The notes: a model not told the origin generated them from the letters alone. Shown: positions 17,490 to 26,857, counted from the first letter of the stretch. The stretch: DNA of 64,000 bases from Flagellimonas hadalis (GCF_007785775.2 NZ_VNIK02000010.1:1-64000); one strand, 5' to 3'. A program made the numbers and translations.

Positions 17490-18381
17490 TCTTCAGGCTT
17501 TCTTCCCAATCCAAGATGGGATAGTGTTTTTCGAGATAATTTTTCACATCAACAATGTCTTCTTTGGCCGTAAGGTCCGGAACATGTTCCGATAATGGGA
17601 TGCCTATGGCTGTTTCCGGATACGCTCCCAACATGTTCAGAAGGGCCGTGGGCAGTTCTTTTTCATTCCGCTGGGGATGGATCGGACAATTTTTCAAATA
17701 AGGGGCCATTTTTACCCCATCAAAAGTAAAGGCGTTCATACTTACCCGTAGCTTACCCATGGCATCCTTGTAGGCATCTATTTGGTCAGCTTCGGGTTTC
17801 TCCATAATATCCATCAGATATCCCTTTTCATTTAGTTTTACCAGTGCAAAACGGGAAATCCGTTCTTCCGGAAATTCCATAGCATCCCGATCATATGCGA
17901 TAAAGACATTGGGTTCTTCGGTATTTCGCAAGGCCTTGAATGCTTCCACTGAGTAGAGGTTATCGCTGTTGCAAACGGAATATCTTCTGGTGTTCAGTTC
18001 TGGGAACTGTTCTGTGGTTTGATAGAGGGCATCTGCCGTACCAAATGGTTTTACCCTGTCCTTTGGGACATATTGGGTCGCAAAGTAAATTTCCATTCCG
18101 TGGAACACTCCCCCGCTTTTACCGGAACCATAGAATTCCCTGAAAAGTTGTCCATTTTCTCCAATGACGATATAAATTTTGGTGTAGCCCGCCTTTTTCG
18201 CATTATAGAGCACATAATCCAGTAAGGGACGGCCTTGTTGTCCAACCCCTATCAATCCTTTGCTACGCTCGTTTGCCTGTTTGATATCCTCGGCGCTCAA
18301 CCCTTCTTGTTGGGCAGCTTCCTTTTTCATCCTTGAGGATGCGCCTCCGGCCAGAATCACTAAACTTGAAATTGGGTCCAT
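17482..18381 (-). CDS. sugar-1-phosphate nucleotidyltransferase-like protein
   Basis: 299 residues. The N terminus has VILAGGASSRMKK, a variant of the nucleotidyltransferase pyrophosphorylase loop, followed by an insert (residues ~18-45) and SKGLIGVGQQGRPLLDY, then YTKIYIVIGENG. The NSDNLYS segment (about residue 140) supplies the metal-binding Asp. It should join a sugar-1-phosphate to a nucleotide, which is the natural step between the GHMP kinase upstream (2-base gap) and the epimerase downstream (8-base overlap). Nucleotide and sugar are unknown. Confidence 0.82.
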   Translation of the reverse strand: MDPISSLVILAGGASSRMKKEAAQQEGLSAEDIKQANERSKGLIGVGQQGRPLLDYVLYNAKKAGYTKIYIVIGENGQLFREFYGSGKSGGVFHGMEIYFATQYVPKDRVKPFGTADALYQTTEQFPELNTRRYSVCNSDNLYSVEAFKALRNTEEPNVFIAYDRDAMEFPEERISRFALVKLNEKGYLMDIMEKPEADQIDAYKDAMGKLRVSMNAFTFDGVKMAPYLKNCPIHPQRNEKELPTALLNMLGAYPETAIGIPLSEHVPDLTAKEDIVDVKNYLEKHYPILDWEESLKNG

Positions 18382-18383
18382 TT

Positions 18384-19505
18384 TTATTTTTTTGATTTGA
18401 TTATACTGGCTCCAGGGTCCACATTAACGGCATAGGCATCTTTGGCACCTGCCTTTTTCAAAGCGGCTATCACCTTTTCCTGTTCTTCCTCCCGGGCCAA
18501 GACCACAATGCTTCCTCCCCTACCCGAACCAACGATCTTGGCGCCAAGAGCACCCGCATCCAAGGCTCCTTCCACCATCTCATCAATGAGCGGAAGGGTA
18601 ATGTGCAGGTAATCCCTGAGTACCATGTGGTGTTCGTTCATCAAACTTCCGATCTTTACAAAATCCAATGTAGGTTTTCGGAATTCCAGCAAAGCACGCT
18701 GTGTCACATCATGGTTCAGAACAGCTGCCTCGAAATAGATTTTTAGGTCCTCGGGGACAAGTTCCATATAGGTGGAAAAAGTTTCCCTTGTAGCTTGTTT
18801 TATGTCAAACCCCGGTATATTTTCCCTTACCTTGTTGATGGCCAATTGGGCCTTCTGCCGAAGCTCCCCCAATACACCTGTGGTCTCTTTTGGGATTCCT
18901 GATTCGGCCACAATAAGTCCTGGCAGTTTCTTGTGAAATACCTCATAGGAAAGATCTTCTCCCGTTTCGAGGTAAATGATGTTCCCAAGGCCAATACTGT
19001 ATTGATCCATTTTACCTCCGGGAAATCCATGATATTTGACTTCCGCTTCGTATGCCATCCTTGAAATGAACTCATTGGTGATAGGCTCATCACATCCAAA
19101 TGCTGTGACCAGGAACTGGATCCAGGACATAATAACGGCACTTGAACTTGAGGTGCCCGCGTTGATGGCTATATTTCCAGATAAGGTAATGTCGTAACCG
19201 TGACCGGGCACACAGCCATGTGTTTCCAAAATCTGGAGCGCGGCCATAAAATGGTCTCCCTTTTCAGCGGACCTTCCAACAGACCGCAAATCTATTGTCC
19301 TCTGTTCACCAATATCCGGTTTGTCAATAAAAAGTACATTCCTTGTATTTTTCTTTGCCCTTAGGCTAATATGCCTGTCAATTGCACAGGCGATCACGGG
19401 CAGCCCCAAGTAATCTTGGTGGTCGCCGAACAAACAGGTCCGACCTGGGGCCTGGACAATGATATCATGCAGGTCCATATCAGTGTATAACAAATTGCCT
19501 ATCAC
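18384..19505 (-). CDS. GHMP kinase, galactokinase-like
   Basis: Anomeric sugar kinase candidate, first gene of the operon. Two hallmarks: the substrate motif APGRTCLFGDHQDY (galactokinases have GRxNLIGEHxDY; here Glu is replaced by Asp) and the ATP loop INAGTSSSSAVIMSW in place of PxxxGLGSSA. A third GHMP motif is near the C terminus (GALGAKIVGSGRGGSIVVLA). The ATG at 19505 is used, but ATGs 8 or 10 codons inside are as good, because the conserved part begins at about residue 17. Likely product is a sugar-1-phosphate; galactose, an N-acetylhexosamine or a uronic acid are all possible. Confidence 0.85.
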   Translation of the reverse strand: MIGNLLYTDMDLHDIIVQAPGRTCLFGDHQDYLGLPVIACAIDRHISLRAKKNTRNVLFIDKPDIGEQRTIDLRSVGRSAEKGDHFMAALQILETHGCVPGHGYDITLSGNIAINAGTSSSSAVIMSWIQFLVTAFGCDEPITNEFISRMAYEAEVKYHGFPGGKMDQYSIGLGNIIYLETGEDLSYEVFHKKLPGLIVAESGIPKETTGVLGELRQKAQLAINKVRENIPGFDIKQATRETFSTYMELVPEDLKIYFEAAVLNHDVTQRALLEFRKPTLDFVKIGSLMNEHHMVLRDYLHITLPLIDEMVEGALDAGALGAKIVGSGRGGSIVVLAREEEQEKVIAALKKAGAKDAYAVNVDPGASIIKSKK

Positions 19506-19576
19506 TTATTTATATTTTAAAATCAACTTATTAAAGCTAGGGTCCAGCCTTGATTTGGGTGCAATATATAAAAAAA

Positions 19577-19590
19577 TGTGTACGTACACA
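19577..19590. promoter_or_regulatory. perfect palindrome in the divergent promoter region
   Basis: TGTGTACGTACACA is a perfect 14-bp palindrome. It falls where transcription of the leftward operon would begin if the -7 box at 19591-19598 is used. It may be a second operator or the site of another regulator. Confidence 0.5.
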
Positions 19591-19598
19591 CAAATTTA
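19591..19598 (-). promoter_or_regulatory. -7 promoter element of the GHMP kinase operon
   Basis: Read leftward, TAAATTTG matches the Bacteroidota -7 consensus TAnnTTTG exactly. It is flanked by the two palindromes at 19577-19590 and 19600-19613, so either site could block polymerase. No clear -33 box was found. Confidence 0.5.
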
Positions 19599-19599
19599 G

Positions 19600-19613
19600 T
19601 GTTATCGTTAACA
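19600..19613. promoter_or_regulatory. LacI-type operator
   Basis: TGTTATCGTTAACA agrees with its own reverse complement at 12 of 14 positions and is centred on CG, as LacI-family operators usually are. It lies 36 bases upstream of the lacI-type start and in the promoter spacer of the leftward operon, so the adjacent regulator is the obvious ligand. Confidence 0.6.
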
Positions 19614-19649
19614 TGACTTAGTTTTCCATTTTAGATATATTTGTTGGAA

Positions 19650-20681
19650 ATGAAGAAAAAAATCACAATAAAGGATATCGCCAAAGTGGCCAATGTTTCC
19701 ATAGGCACTGTGGACCGGGTGATACACAATAGGGGTAAAGTTTCGGAAAAAGCCCTTCAAAAGGTCAATGACGCCCTCAAAGAACTGGATTATAAAGCCA
19801 ACCCTTTGGCCCGCTCCCTAAAAAACAATGTAGTATATGCCATTTCCATTCTCGTCCCCGATCCGCAAAAAGATTCGTATTGGCTTCCTTGCCAACAGGG
19901 CATCATGGAAATAATCACCGAATACGAGGCCTTCGATGTGGATATTTCCGTCCACTATTTTGATCCTTCCGAGTCCGAATCATTCTCTCAAGTTGGTGCC
20001 AGGCTGATCCGTAAATCTCCAGATGCCGTATTGTTTGTCCCTCTTTTTGAACGGGAAAGTGATGTGCTCTTACGGAAGTTGAACAAAAAAGGCATCCTCT
20101 CCGCAACTTTCAACAGTATGCCCAGAAACCATGTTGACCAACACGTGGGGCAAGACCTTTACTTGAGTGGGAGGGTCGGCGCCAAGCTCATAAGTGATTT
20201 TCTGGATCCTTCGACATCAAAAATAGGTATCGTCCACATAGATGAAGCATTCAACAATGCCATCCATATGCAGCAAAAAGAAGAAGGGTTCAAATCTTTT
20301 TACGAGACCTATGCCGCCAAGTATGACATATTCACCAAAACCATCAATACGGATAATATCCATAGCACCCTGTTGGATTTTATAGAGAGCCATGGTGTGA
20401 ATGTCTTCTTTGTGACTACTTCAAAAACCTATGAAGTTGCCCGCACTCTTGAGCTATTGAACAAAAATGGCATTGTAGTGGGTTATGACCTTCTTCAGGA
20501 GAACATTAAATACCTGACCGAAGGCAAAATCCAATTCCTGATCCATCAAGCACCTCGAATGCAAGCTTCCTTGTCCCTTAAGAGTCTTGTGGAGAAACTA
20601 TTGTTCAAAAAGGAGTATCCCAAAAAGCAATTTCTTCCCATTGAGATCATCAATTCTGAAAACGTCAAAAGTTATCTCTGA
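19650..20681 (+). CDS. LacI-family transcriptional regulator of the sugar-activation operon
   Basis: 343 residues from ATG 19650; the frame opens three codons earlier with TTG. The N-terminal helix-turn-helix is ITIKDIAKVANVSIGTVDRV with the hinge NPLARSLKN, followed by a periplasmic-binding-protein-like sensor domain (residues ~60-340; VYAISILVPDPQKDSYW). Sensors of this subtype bind sugars or sugar phosphates. It is divergent from the GHMP kinase operon across 144 bases containing two palindromes, so it very likely controls that operon. It converges with the Gfo/Idh/MocA operon. Confidence 0.93.
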   Translation: MKKKITIKDIAKVANVSIGTVDRVIHNRGKVSEKALQKVNDALKELDYKANPLARSLKNNVVYAISILVPDPQKDSYWLPCQQGIMEIITEYEAFDVDISVHYFDPSESESFSQVGARLIRKSPDAVLFVPLFERESDVLLRKLNKKGILSATFNSMPRNHVDQHVGQDLYLSGRVGAKLISDFLDPSTSKIGIVHIDEAFNNAIHMQQKEEGFKSFYETYAAKYDIFTKTINTDNIHSTLLDFIESHGVNVFFVTTSKTYEVARTLELLNKNGIVVGYDLLQENIKYLTEGKIQFLIHQAPRMQASLSLKSLVEKLLFKKEYPKKQFLPIEIINSENVKSYL

Positions 20682-20719
20682 CCAAAATAAGTCACGAATT
20701 TTGGCCTTATAAGGTCCAA
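20682..20719. terminator. two-way terminator region between convergent operons
   Basis: Immediately after the lacI-type stop, CCAAAAT (20682-20688) pairs with ATTTTGG (20698-20704). Overlapping it, TTGG-CCTTATAAGG-TCCAA (20701-20719) is a second near-palindrome. Only one can form at a time. A role in ending both converging transcripts is the simplest reading. Confidence 0.4.
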
Positions 20720-20743
20720 CATCAGAAAAGGGCTATATCAAGA

Positions 20744-21940
20744 TCAACCCAAAATTTCTTTGACAAGTCTTTGGTCTGCCTCTGCAATGGTATTGTTGTA
20801 CATGGCATCGAGGCCCATCTGCACGCAGATAGCAGCCATGGCACCCGTTTTGGCATTGGGGATGGGCAAGGTGTTGTCCCTTATGTTGTCCCTAAAATCG
20901 ATCAATGCCTGTTTACTTGGATCCTCATGGTCCAACAGAACGGGAATACCTTTTCCTTCGTCCCAGTTCAAGGTGGCGCCAGAAACGCCGTCAACCTCGC
21001 CCTTTTCTTTTTGGTAGCTACCTTCAGGATAGAACCAGGCCTTTACATAGTCCAGTACGTACGCTCCTTTGTCACCCAACACTTTTATTTTGTAATCGCC
21101 CATGGCATTACTGGTCAGGCAGGTAAAGGTGGCCCTTACGCCTTGGGGATAGCTATAGATCAAGTGGATGTTGTCATAGGTCTCCCTACCGTCCTTCCAG
21201 TAGTCTATGCCACCAATGCCCATCACCTTTTCGGGCATGGAACCCAGTACCCAATTGGCAAAGTCCAACTGGTGTGAACAGAGTTCGGCCAGAAGGCCTC
21301 CTGAAAATTCGCGGTACATACGCCAATTGATCATACGCTCCCATTTGGGGTCCGGAACGGGCCTTCGCCAGTCGCCATTTCGGTTCCATTGGCATTCAAA
21401 TGCGGTTATTTTGCCTATTTTCCCTTTCTTGATCTCATCCACGATATGGGTGTACAATCGGGAACTATGGTATTGGTGACCGGCCTGAAATATCTTGTCT
21501 GATCTATCGGCAGTTTGGACCAGGTCCTTTATGCCATCATATCCTTTCGCCATCGTTTTTTCACCATACACATGCTTGCCTGCTTTTAGGGCATCGACCA
21601 CGATTTGGGAATGCGTACTGAACGGAGTGGCCACCAAAACGGCATCCACATCCTTATCGTCCAACAATTTCCGGTAATCCGAATAGCCCTTTGCTTTTCC
21701 ATCAACTTTTTCCAACCCGGAACTGAGCCTGAAAGGGATAATGTCACTACAGGCCACTACCCGCATGTTGGGGATTTGGTTGATGAAGGGAATCATTCCT
21801 CCGCCACGGTCCCCGGTGCCGATGACGCCTACATTGATGGTCCCGTTGGCACTCGAGGTTCCATATCCCAAAACGGTAGGCGCATACAGGGCGGCCGAAC
21901 TGGCCAAACTCCCCTTCACAATAAAATCACGTCGTTTCAT
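20744..21940 (-). CDS. Tat-exported Gfo/Idh/MocA-family oxidoreductase
   Basis: 398 residues. The N terminus MKRRDFIVKGSLASSAALYA is a twin-arginine signal, so the folded NAD(P)-bound enzyme is sent to the periplasm. The Rossmann loop is VGVIGTGDRGGG. The usual EKP signature of the family reads EKT here (GKHVYGEKTMAKG, about residue 125). The C-terminal alpha/beta domain includes ELCSHQLDFANWVLG. Such exported members are paired in Bacteroidota with DUF1080 proteins in 3-keto-glycoside metabolism. It is the last gene of the operon, 6 bases after its paralogue. Confidence 0.92.
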   Translation of the reverse strand: MKRRDFIVKGSLASSAALYAPTVLGYGTSSANGTINVGVIGTGDRGGGMIPFINQIPNMRVVACSDIIPFRLSSGLEKVDGKAKGYSDYRKLLDDKDVDAVLVATPFSTHSQIVVDALKAGKHVYGEKTMAKGYDGIKDLVQTADRSDKIFQAGHQYHSSRLYTHIVDEIKKGKIGKITAFECQWNRNGDWRRPVPDPKWERMINWRMYREFSGGLLAELCSHQLDFANWVLGSMPEKVMGIGGIDYWKDGRETYDNIHLIYSYPQGVRATFTCLTSNAMGDYKIKVLGDKGAYVLDYVKAWFYPEGSYQKEKGEVDGVSGATLNWDEGKGIPVLLDHEDPSKQALIDFRDNIRDNTLPIPNAKTGAMAAICVQMGLDAMYNNTIAEADQRLVKEILG

Positions 21941-21946
21941 ACTAGT

Positions 21947-23275
21947 TTAAAGCGTAGGTTCCCATCCCTTTTCGTATTCCCTTTTCCAGTTTTGCATGGC
22001 CTTTTCACTGTTCAGTACCTTGCCTGTTTTGGTATCAATTTTGAGGGTGTGTCCAGCATCCTGTGCCATATTTCCCAAGTGACAGAGCATCGTGGAAACA
22101 CCGGCTTCATTGATGTCGGAATTCAGGGATATATCTTTTCGAATGGCGTTGAAGAAATTGGCCACATGGTCAATGTCCAAACCTCCAATACCCTGGGTGT
22201 TGAGGGTGGCACTGATAGAATCTTCCTCTTCATTTTTGATGAGATTTCCGGCCAAATCATATAGTTTGTAAAAATTACGATCCAGTTCGATCACTCCCTT
22301 ACTACCATAAATGGTAGCTCCCCTACCCGGTCTTTCGGGTTTCATGATTCCACGGCTATGGGATGTCCATGTGATGAACTTTTCCCCTGGAAACGTATAG
22401 GTCACCTGCTGGTTGTCCACAAATTCCCAATCATCGTCATAGGTATATTTTCCGCCGAACGAAGTGACCGTTTCTGGTAGGTTTACCCCCAGTGCCCAGC
22501 GACAGATATCAATCTCGTGGGTGCCGTTGTTGTGTATCTCACCAGTGCCCCAATTCCTGAACCAATGCCAATTATAAGGATGGATGTTGTCCCTGTAACC
22601 TTCACGGGGCGCAGGGCCTTGCCAGAGTTCCCAATCCAAGGTCGGAGGTACATCAATTGCTTTTCCCTTACCGATTGACTCCCTATTGTTCGAATAATAG
22701 GCCTCTCCCTTGAATACCTCGCCGATTACTCCATTGCGGATATCATCAACGGCCATCTTGGACGTCTTGGCAGACCGTTGCTGGTTGCCCATCTGTACCT
22801 TTTTGCCGTATTTATTCTGTGCGGCCACTAGAAGTTCATTTTCATAGGGATTGTGGCTACATGGTTTTTCCACGTACACATGTTTTCCCGCCTGAAGGGC
22901 CAAGATGGCCATGGGGGCATGCCAATGCTCCGGGGTGGCAATGAAAATGGCATCCACATCTTTGTCCTCCAATATTTTGCGAAAGTCCTTCTCTACTTTC
23001 GGCACATAGCCTATGTGTTCCTGGCACCATGCATTGTGCTCTTCAATGATGTTGTCGTCCACATCACAGTTGTACAAGATCTTGGCATTGGGATCCTGAT
23101 GGATGGCCAATACATGGGCCTTTGCCCTGCTCCTCACACCGATCACGGCACAGTTGATATGGTCATTGGCACCTAAAATCCGGGCATTGGCCCATGAAGG
23201 AAAAGCCAATCCGCCCAAGGTGACGGCAGCAGTTCCCGTTGTTGTCTTTTTGATGAAATCGCGTCTTGTTCCCAT
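21947..23275 (-). CDS. Tat-exported Gfo/Idh/MocA-family oxidoreductase (second copy)
   Basis: 442 residues with the classical Tat motif TRRDFIKK followed by a hydrophobic stretch and a cut near SWANA. NAD-binding region INCAVIGVRSRAKAH; intact EKP signature in GKHVYVEKPCSHNPYE (about residue 125); C-terminal HEIDICRWALG as in exported family members. It is only distantly like the next gene, so the pair probably oxidise or reduce different positions or act in sequence. It starts 1 base after the DUF1080 gene. Confidence 0.92.
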   Translation of the reverse strand: MGTRRDFIKKTTTGTAAVTLGGLAFPSWANARILGANDHINCAVIGVRSRAKAHVLAIHQDPNAKILYNCDVDDNIIEEHNAWCQEHIGYVPKVEKDFRKILEDKDVDAIFIATPEHWHAPMAILALQAGKHVYVEKPCSHNPYENELLVAAQNKYGKKVQMGNQQRSAKTSKMAVDDIRNGVIGEVFKGEAYYSNNRESIGKGKAIDVPPTLDWELWQGPAPREGYRDNIHPYNWHWFRNWGTGEIHNNGTHEIDICRWALGVNLPETVTSFGGKYTYDDDWEFVDNQQVTYTFPGEKFITWTSHSRGIMKPERPGRGATIYGSKGVIELDRNFYKLYDLAGNLIKNEEEDSISATLNTQGIGGLDIDHVANFFNAIRKDISLNSDINEAGVSTMLCHLGNMAQDAGHTLKIDTKTGKVLNSEKAMQNWKREYEKGWEPTL

Positions 23276-23276
23276 A

Positions 23277-24659
23277 TTACTGTTCGTTGTTGATGGTTTT
23301 TATCTTGATGTTCTTAAAACTTACCCTGTCCCCATGATCCTGCAATAAAATAGGGCCATTCGGGGCTTCGCCAAAATTGGGCCACACCACATATTTACTT
23401 TCGGATACCAATTTTTTGAAATCATCGCTTCCGCGCTCATATTCCAAGACCTTCATGCCATTGAGCCAATGCTCCACATGGTTATCCTTTGAAATGATAT
23501 GGGCCGTGTTCCATTCCCCAATGGGGTTGGCAGGTTTATCGGGGTCCGCCTTGATCAGATCATACAAAGAGGCCAAAGTACGGCTTCCTTCATGGTTACC
23601 AAGTTTGGCATCGGGGTGTCTTTCATCGTCCAAAATCTGGTATTCCAAACCAATGGACGATCCCGGGCCTTTGTTCAGATCGGTGTTCACGTAATATTTG
23701 ATGCCGCTGTTGGCGCCTTCGGTGAGTTTAAAATCGACCTTCAATTCAAAATCGCCATACACATCGGTGGTGACAATGTCCCCTCCGGCCGCCGATTCTT
23801 CTCCGCCCGAAGACAGAACGGTCAATACGCCTTCCTTCATTTCCCAGCCCTTATCCGGAAAACTGTCCAAACGGGCACCCCTCCAACCGTTGGTGGTCTT
23901 GCCGTCCCAAAGGAGTTTCCAACCATTCTTGGCCTCATCTATGGTGAGCTGGTTTTGGGTCACTACGGGGGCCAAAGGCATTTCCTTGGTGTATTTGGAA
24001 AGGCTGTCTGTCAAAATCTTGATGTTTCGCCAAGCGATCTCGGTACCTTCTTTCTGATCTTTGCTGATACTGTGCACCTGAAGGGCGATAAATCCACTCG
24101 GGGTCTTGTCGTCTATCAAATGGGCGGCGGGCACCCCATTGATCCATGTTTTTAGGGTGTCCCCGATGGCTTCGATGCGGTAATGGTTCCAATCATTTTG
24201 CTTGAAAGCTTTCTGCGCATCGGGATTATTGTCCAAGTTGACCAGCCAACCTCTTCGACCCTCATCGTAAATGCCTGCACTCCAAGCCCTGTCCGAAGGG
24301 TCTATTTCAATTTGATAGCCATGCACCCTACCATTTTGATAAAGGGGAAAACTGTTGCTCCTGATCTGGATTCCTGAGTTCATGGTGGAATCCACTTTGT
24401 AGTCCAGTTCCAGAATGAAATCATCGTACATCTTGTCCGTGGTCAAAAAGGAATTGGGGGTATCATGGACCGTAGACCCAACAATAGCATCCTCTTTGAT
24501 TTCATAATGGGCTGTGCCCCCTTTTTGGGTCCAGCCATCCAGTGTCGAACCATCAAACAAATCCACCCAAGGGGTGTCATCTTTCGGGGATTCTTCACAG
24601 GCCCAAACCAAAAAGAGGGACAGTGCCAAATACATTACTTTGTTTTTTTTATGTGCCAT
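23277..24659 (-). CDS. tandem DUF1080 (3-keto-disaccharide hydrolase-like) lipoprotein
   Basis: ATG 24659 is preferred over an upstream in-frame ATG because it gives a compact signal peptide with lipobox LVWAC (Cys21). Two DUF1080 concanavalin-like domains follow: residues ~30-225, beginning [13 protein letters not shown], and ~250-455, beginning [13 protein letters not shown]. Each contains the [10 protein letters not shown] / [10 protein letters not shown]-type strand and a NSGIQIRS / NSGIKYYV motif. DUF1080 proteins have been linked to hydrolysis of 3-keto-glycosides. Sharing an operon with two Tat-exported Gfo/Idh/MocA enzymes supports a periplasmic 3-keto route. Confidence 0.9.
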   Translation of the reverse strand: MAHKKNKVMYLALSLFLVWACEESPKDDTPWVDLFDGSTLDGWTQKGGTAHYEIKEDAIVGSTVHDTPNSFLTTDKMYDDFILELDYKVDSTMNSGIQIRSNSFPLYQNGRVHGYQIEIDPSDRAWSAGIYDEGRRGWLVNLDNNPDAQKAFKQNDWNHYRIEAIGDTLKTWINGVPAAHLIDDKTPSGFIALQVHSISKDQKEGTEIAWRNIKILTDSLSKYTKEMPLAPVVTQNQLTIDEAKNGWKLLWDGKTTNGWRGARLDSFPDKGWEMKEGVLTVLSSGGEESAAGGDIVTTDVYGDFELKVDFKLTEGANSGIKYYVNTDLNKGPGSSIGLEYQILDDERHPDAKLGNHEGSRTLASLYDLIKADPDKPANPIGEWNTAHIISKDNHVEHWLNGMKVLEYERGSDDFKKLVSESKYVVWPNFGEAPNGPILLQDHGDRVSFKNIKIKTINNEQ

Positions 24660-24697
24660 TTTAATAAAATTTAATTTCAAATCAGTCCTGTACCATT

Positions 24698-25915
24698 TTA
24701 TGAAGGTCCTGGTTGCATGGACCGCTCTATACCCATCATCAGTCCCCTAAGTTCTGCCAATCCTCTGAGCCGTCCTATGGCTGAATATCCGGGATTGGTG
24801 TGCTTGTTGAGGTCATCGAGCATTTGATGTCCGTGATCGGGTCGCATCGGTATCCAATGGTCCTTTCGGCCCGCTTGCCTACGTCGATTTTGTTCTTTCA
24901 GAGCCCTTTGTACAATATCGAACATATCTACATCCCCTTCCAAGTGGTTGGCTTCGTAAAAATTACCATTGTCATCCCGCTGTGTGCTTCGCAGGTGCAG
25001 AAAATGGATCCTTTCCGCAAATTGGTCAAACATGTCCCCCAAATCGTTATCGGGCCTGACCCCCAATGAACCTGTACAGAAGGTAAATCCGTTGTGCAAT
25101 GAGGGCACTTCAGAAAATATGTGGGCATAATCGGATGCAGTGCACATGATCCTGGGCAGACCCAAGATGGAGAAGGGCGGGTCATCTGGGTGGATGCACA
25201 TCCGTACACCATGTTCTTCGGCCACGGGAATCACTTCTTTTAGAAAATGGACCAAGTTGCTCCGCATGGTATCTGCATCAATGTCGGCATAGGTGTCCAA
25301 AATGGATTGGAACCTTTTAAGTCCATCTCCCTGTTGGGAATCCAAATAGCTTTCCGAAGACCCAGGCAACCCTGCTATGATGTTCTTGGTCAATTCTTGG
25401 ATGGCCGCTTTGGACATTCCATCGAAATATTGTCTTGCCGCGGTCACTTGTTCCTTTGTATAGCTTTCTTCCGCTCGGGGGCGCTTCAAAATGAACAGAT
25501 CAAACGCTGCCAAGGCATTAAATTCAAAGGCCAGGGCCATGGAGCCATCTGCCACTTCGTAGGCCAGGTCTGTACGGGTCCAGTCCAAAACAGGCATGAA
25601 ATTGTAGCACACCACCTCCACTCCGCATTGGGCCAAATGGGCCAAACTCTTCTTGTAATTTTTAATATGTATCTCAAAATGGCCCGATCGGGTCTTGATT
25701 TGTTCGTGTACCGGAAGGGATTCCACCACGGACCACCTTAACCCTTCGGCTTCAATAAGGGCCTTTCGTTCCGCAATCTTTTCCACGGGCCATATCTCGC
25801 CATTGGGGATATCGTGCAGGGCTGTCACTATTCCAGTGGCCCCTGCCATTTTGATGTCTTTCAATGAAACGGGGTCTGACGGGCCATACCAACGCCACGT
25901 CTGTTCCAGCCCCAT
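24698..25915 (-). CDS. uxuA: mannonate dehydratase UxuA
   Basis: Converts D-mannonate to 2-keto-3-deoxygluconate in glucuronate breakdown. ATG 25915 was chosen because the protein then begins [18 protein letters not shown], aligning with the N terminus of E. coli UxuA. An upstream frame extension would overlap the preceding gene. 405 residues, close to the E. coli length. Metal-site regions are recognisable: [17 protein letters not shown] (about residue 240), [23 protein letters not shown] and [13 protein letters not shown]. It lies 16 bases after the SDR. No uronate isomerase is in the window. Confidence 0.96.
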   Translation of the reverse strand: MGLEQTWRWYGPSDPVSLKDIKMAGATGIVTALHDIPNGEIWPVEKIAERKALIEAEGLRWSVVESLPVHEQIKTRSGHFEIHIKNYKKSLAHLAQCGVEVVCYNFMPVLDWTRTDLAYEVADGSMALAFEFNALAAFDLFILKRPRAEESYTKEQVTAARQYFDGMSKAAIQELTKNIIAGLPGSSESYLDSQQGDGLKRFQSILDTYADIDADTMRSNLVHFLKEVIPVAEEHGVRMCIHPDDPPFSILGLPRIMCTASDYAHIFSEVPSLHNGFTFCTGSLGVRPDNDLGDMFDQFAERIHFLHLRSTQRDDNGNFYEANHLEGDVDMFDIVQRALKEQNRRRQAGRKDHWIPMRPDHGHQMLDDLNKHTNPGYSAIGRLRGLAELRGLMMGIERSMQPGPS

Positions 25916-25931
25916 GTTCTTTTTATGTTCC

Positions 25932-26750
25932 TTATACACCGCTAAATGCATTAAATCCCCCATCGATAGGGATGATGGCACCTGTTACAAAACTGGCCGC
26001 ATCGCTGATGAGCCAATGGACCGCACCGTGCAATTCGTCCGCCTTTCCAAATCGTTTCATGGGCGTGTTCGTAATAATGGTCTTGCCCCGATCGGTATAG
26101 CTACTATCCTCTTTCAGCAAAAGGTTCCTGTTCTGGTTGCTGATAAAAAATCCCGGGGCAATGGCATTGACCCGCAATCCTTCCCCAAATTTCAGGGCCA
26201 GATCGGTAGCCATCCATTTGGTAAAATTATCGATGGCAGCTTTGGACACGGAATAGCCGACCACGCGGGTGAGAGCCCTGGTGGCTGCCATGGAAGATAT
26301 GTTCAGGATACATCCACGGCCTTGTTCGGCCATTTGCTTTCCAAAAACCAGGGAAGGGACCACAGAACCGTCCAGGTTCAGTTCGGAGACCTTTCTAAAA
26401 TCGTCCATCTCCAAATCGAATATGGTCTGCCCCTCGCCTATCACGGCACCGGGCATGTTACCGCCTGCCGCATTGATCAGCACATCCAATGTTCCCCAGG
26501 TCCCCACAACATCATCCTTTACTTTTTCCAAGAAATCCCTATCAAGGACATTTCCCGCAAAACCCATCACATCTGGGTACACCTTTTTTAGCTGCTCCAC
26601 TTTGTCTTCCACCTTGGCCTCAGTTTGTCCCAGAAGAACAACTTTTGCACCTTCCCCTAGCAGATATTCGGTCATACTTCCACCAAGAATACCCGTTCCT
26701 CCTGTAATCAGGATCACTCTTCCCGAAATATTGAACAACTCATTTCCCAT
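25932..26750 (-). CDS. SDR oxidoreductase, probable D-fructuronate (mannonate) reductase
   Basis: Start ATG 26750 begins [18 protein letters not shown]; the frame is open further upstream but would run through the regulatory region. The protein has TGGTGILGG for NAD(P), NAAGG, the catalytic Ser (LNISSM) and YSVSKAA (Tyr and Lys), and it ends [13 protein letters not shown] proteins replace the long-chain UxuB in several bacteria, including B. subtilis. With uxuA 16 bases downstream, fructuronate to mannonate is the best guess; a KduD-like ketouronate reductase is an alternative. First gene of the operon. Confidence 0.87.
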   Translation of the reverse strand: MGNELFNISGRVILITGGTGILGGSMTEYLLGEGAKVVLLGQTEAKVEDKVEQLKKVYPDVMGFAGNVLDRDFLEKVKDDVVGTWGTLDVLINAAGGNMPGAVIGEGQTIFDLEMDDFRKVSELNLDGSVVPSLVFGKQMAEQGRGCILNISSMAATRALTRVVGYSVSKAAIDNFTKWMATDLALKFGEGLRVNAIAPGFFISNQNRNLLLKEDSSYTDRGKTIITNTPMKRFGKADELHGAVHWLISDAASFVTGAIIPIDGGFNAFSGV

Positions 26751-26782
26751 CTGGTCCAACCAATCAAAATCTTTGATAATTC

Positions 26783-26813
26783 TTTCTTCAAATGTTATTT
26801 CTGTGTACCTTTG
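26783..26813 (+). promoter_or_regulatory. promoter of the NrtR-type regulator
   Basis: TTTC (26783-26786), 19 bases, then TACCTTTG (26806-26813) match the Bacteroidota consensus with a single mismatch in the -33 box. Transcription would start near 26820, giving a leader of about 38 bases before ATG 26858. Confidence 0.55.
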
Positions 26814-26835
26814 ACACATTTGCTAAATTATGTGT
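26802..26835. promoter_or_regulatory. nested inverted repeats, probable NrtR-type operator
   Basis: TGTGT (26802-26806) pairs with ACACA (26814-26818), and ACACAT (26814-26819) also pairs with ATGTGT (26830-26835). The half-sites cover the -7 box and start point of the regulator promoter and lie upstream of the uxu-type operon. They are well placed for repression of both directions. Confidence 0.5.
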
Positions 26836-26857
26836 TTTGTTCCACGAAAAAAAACAA

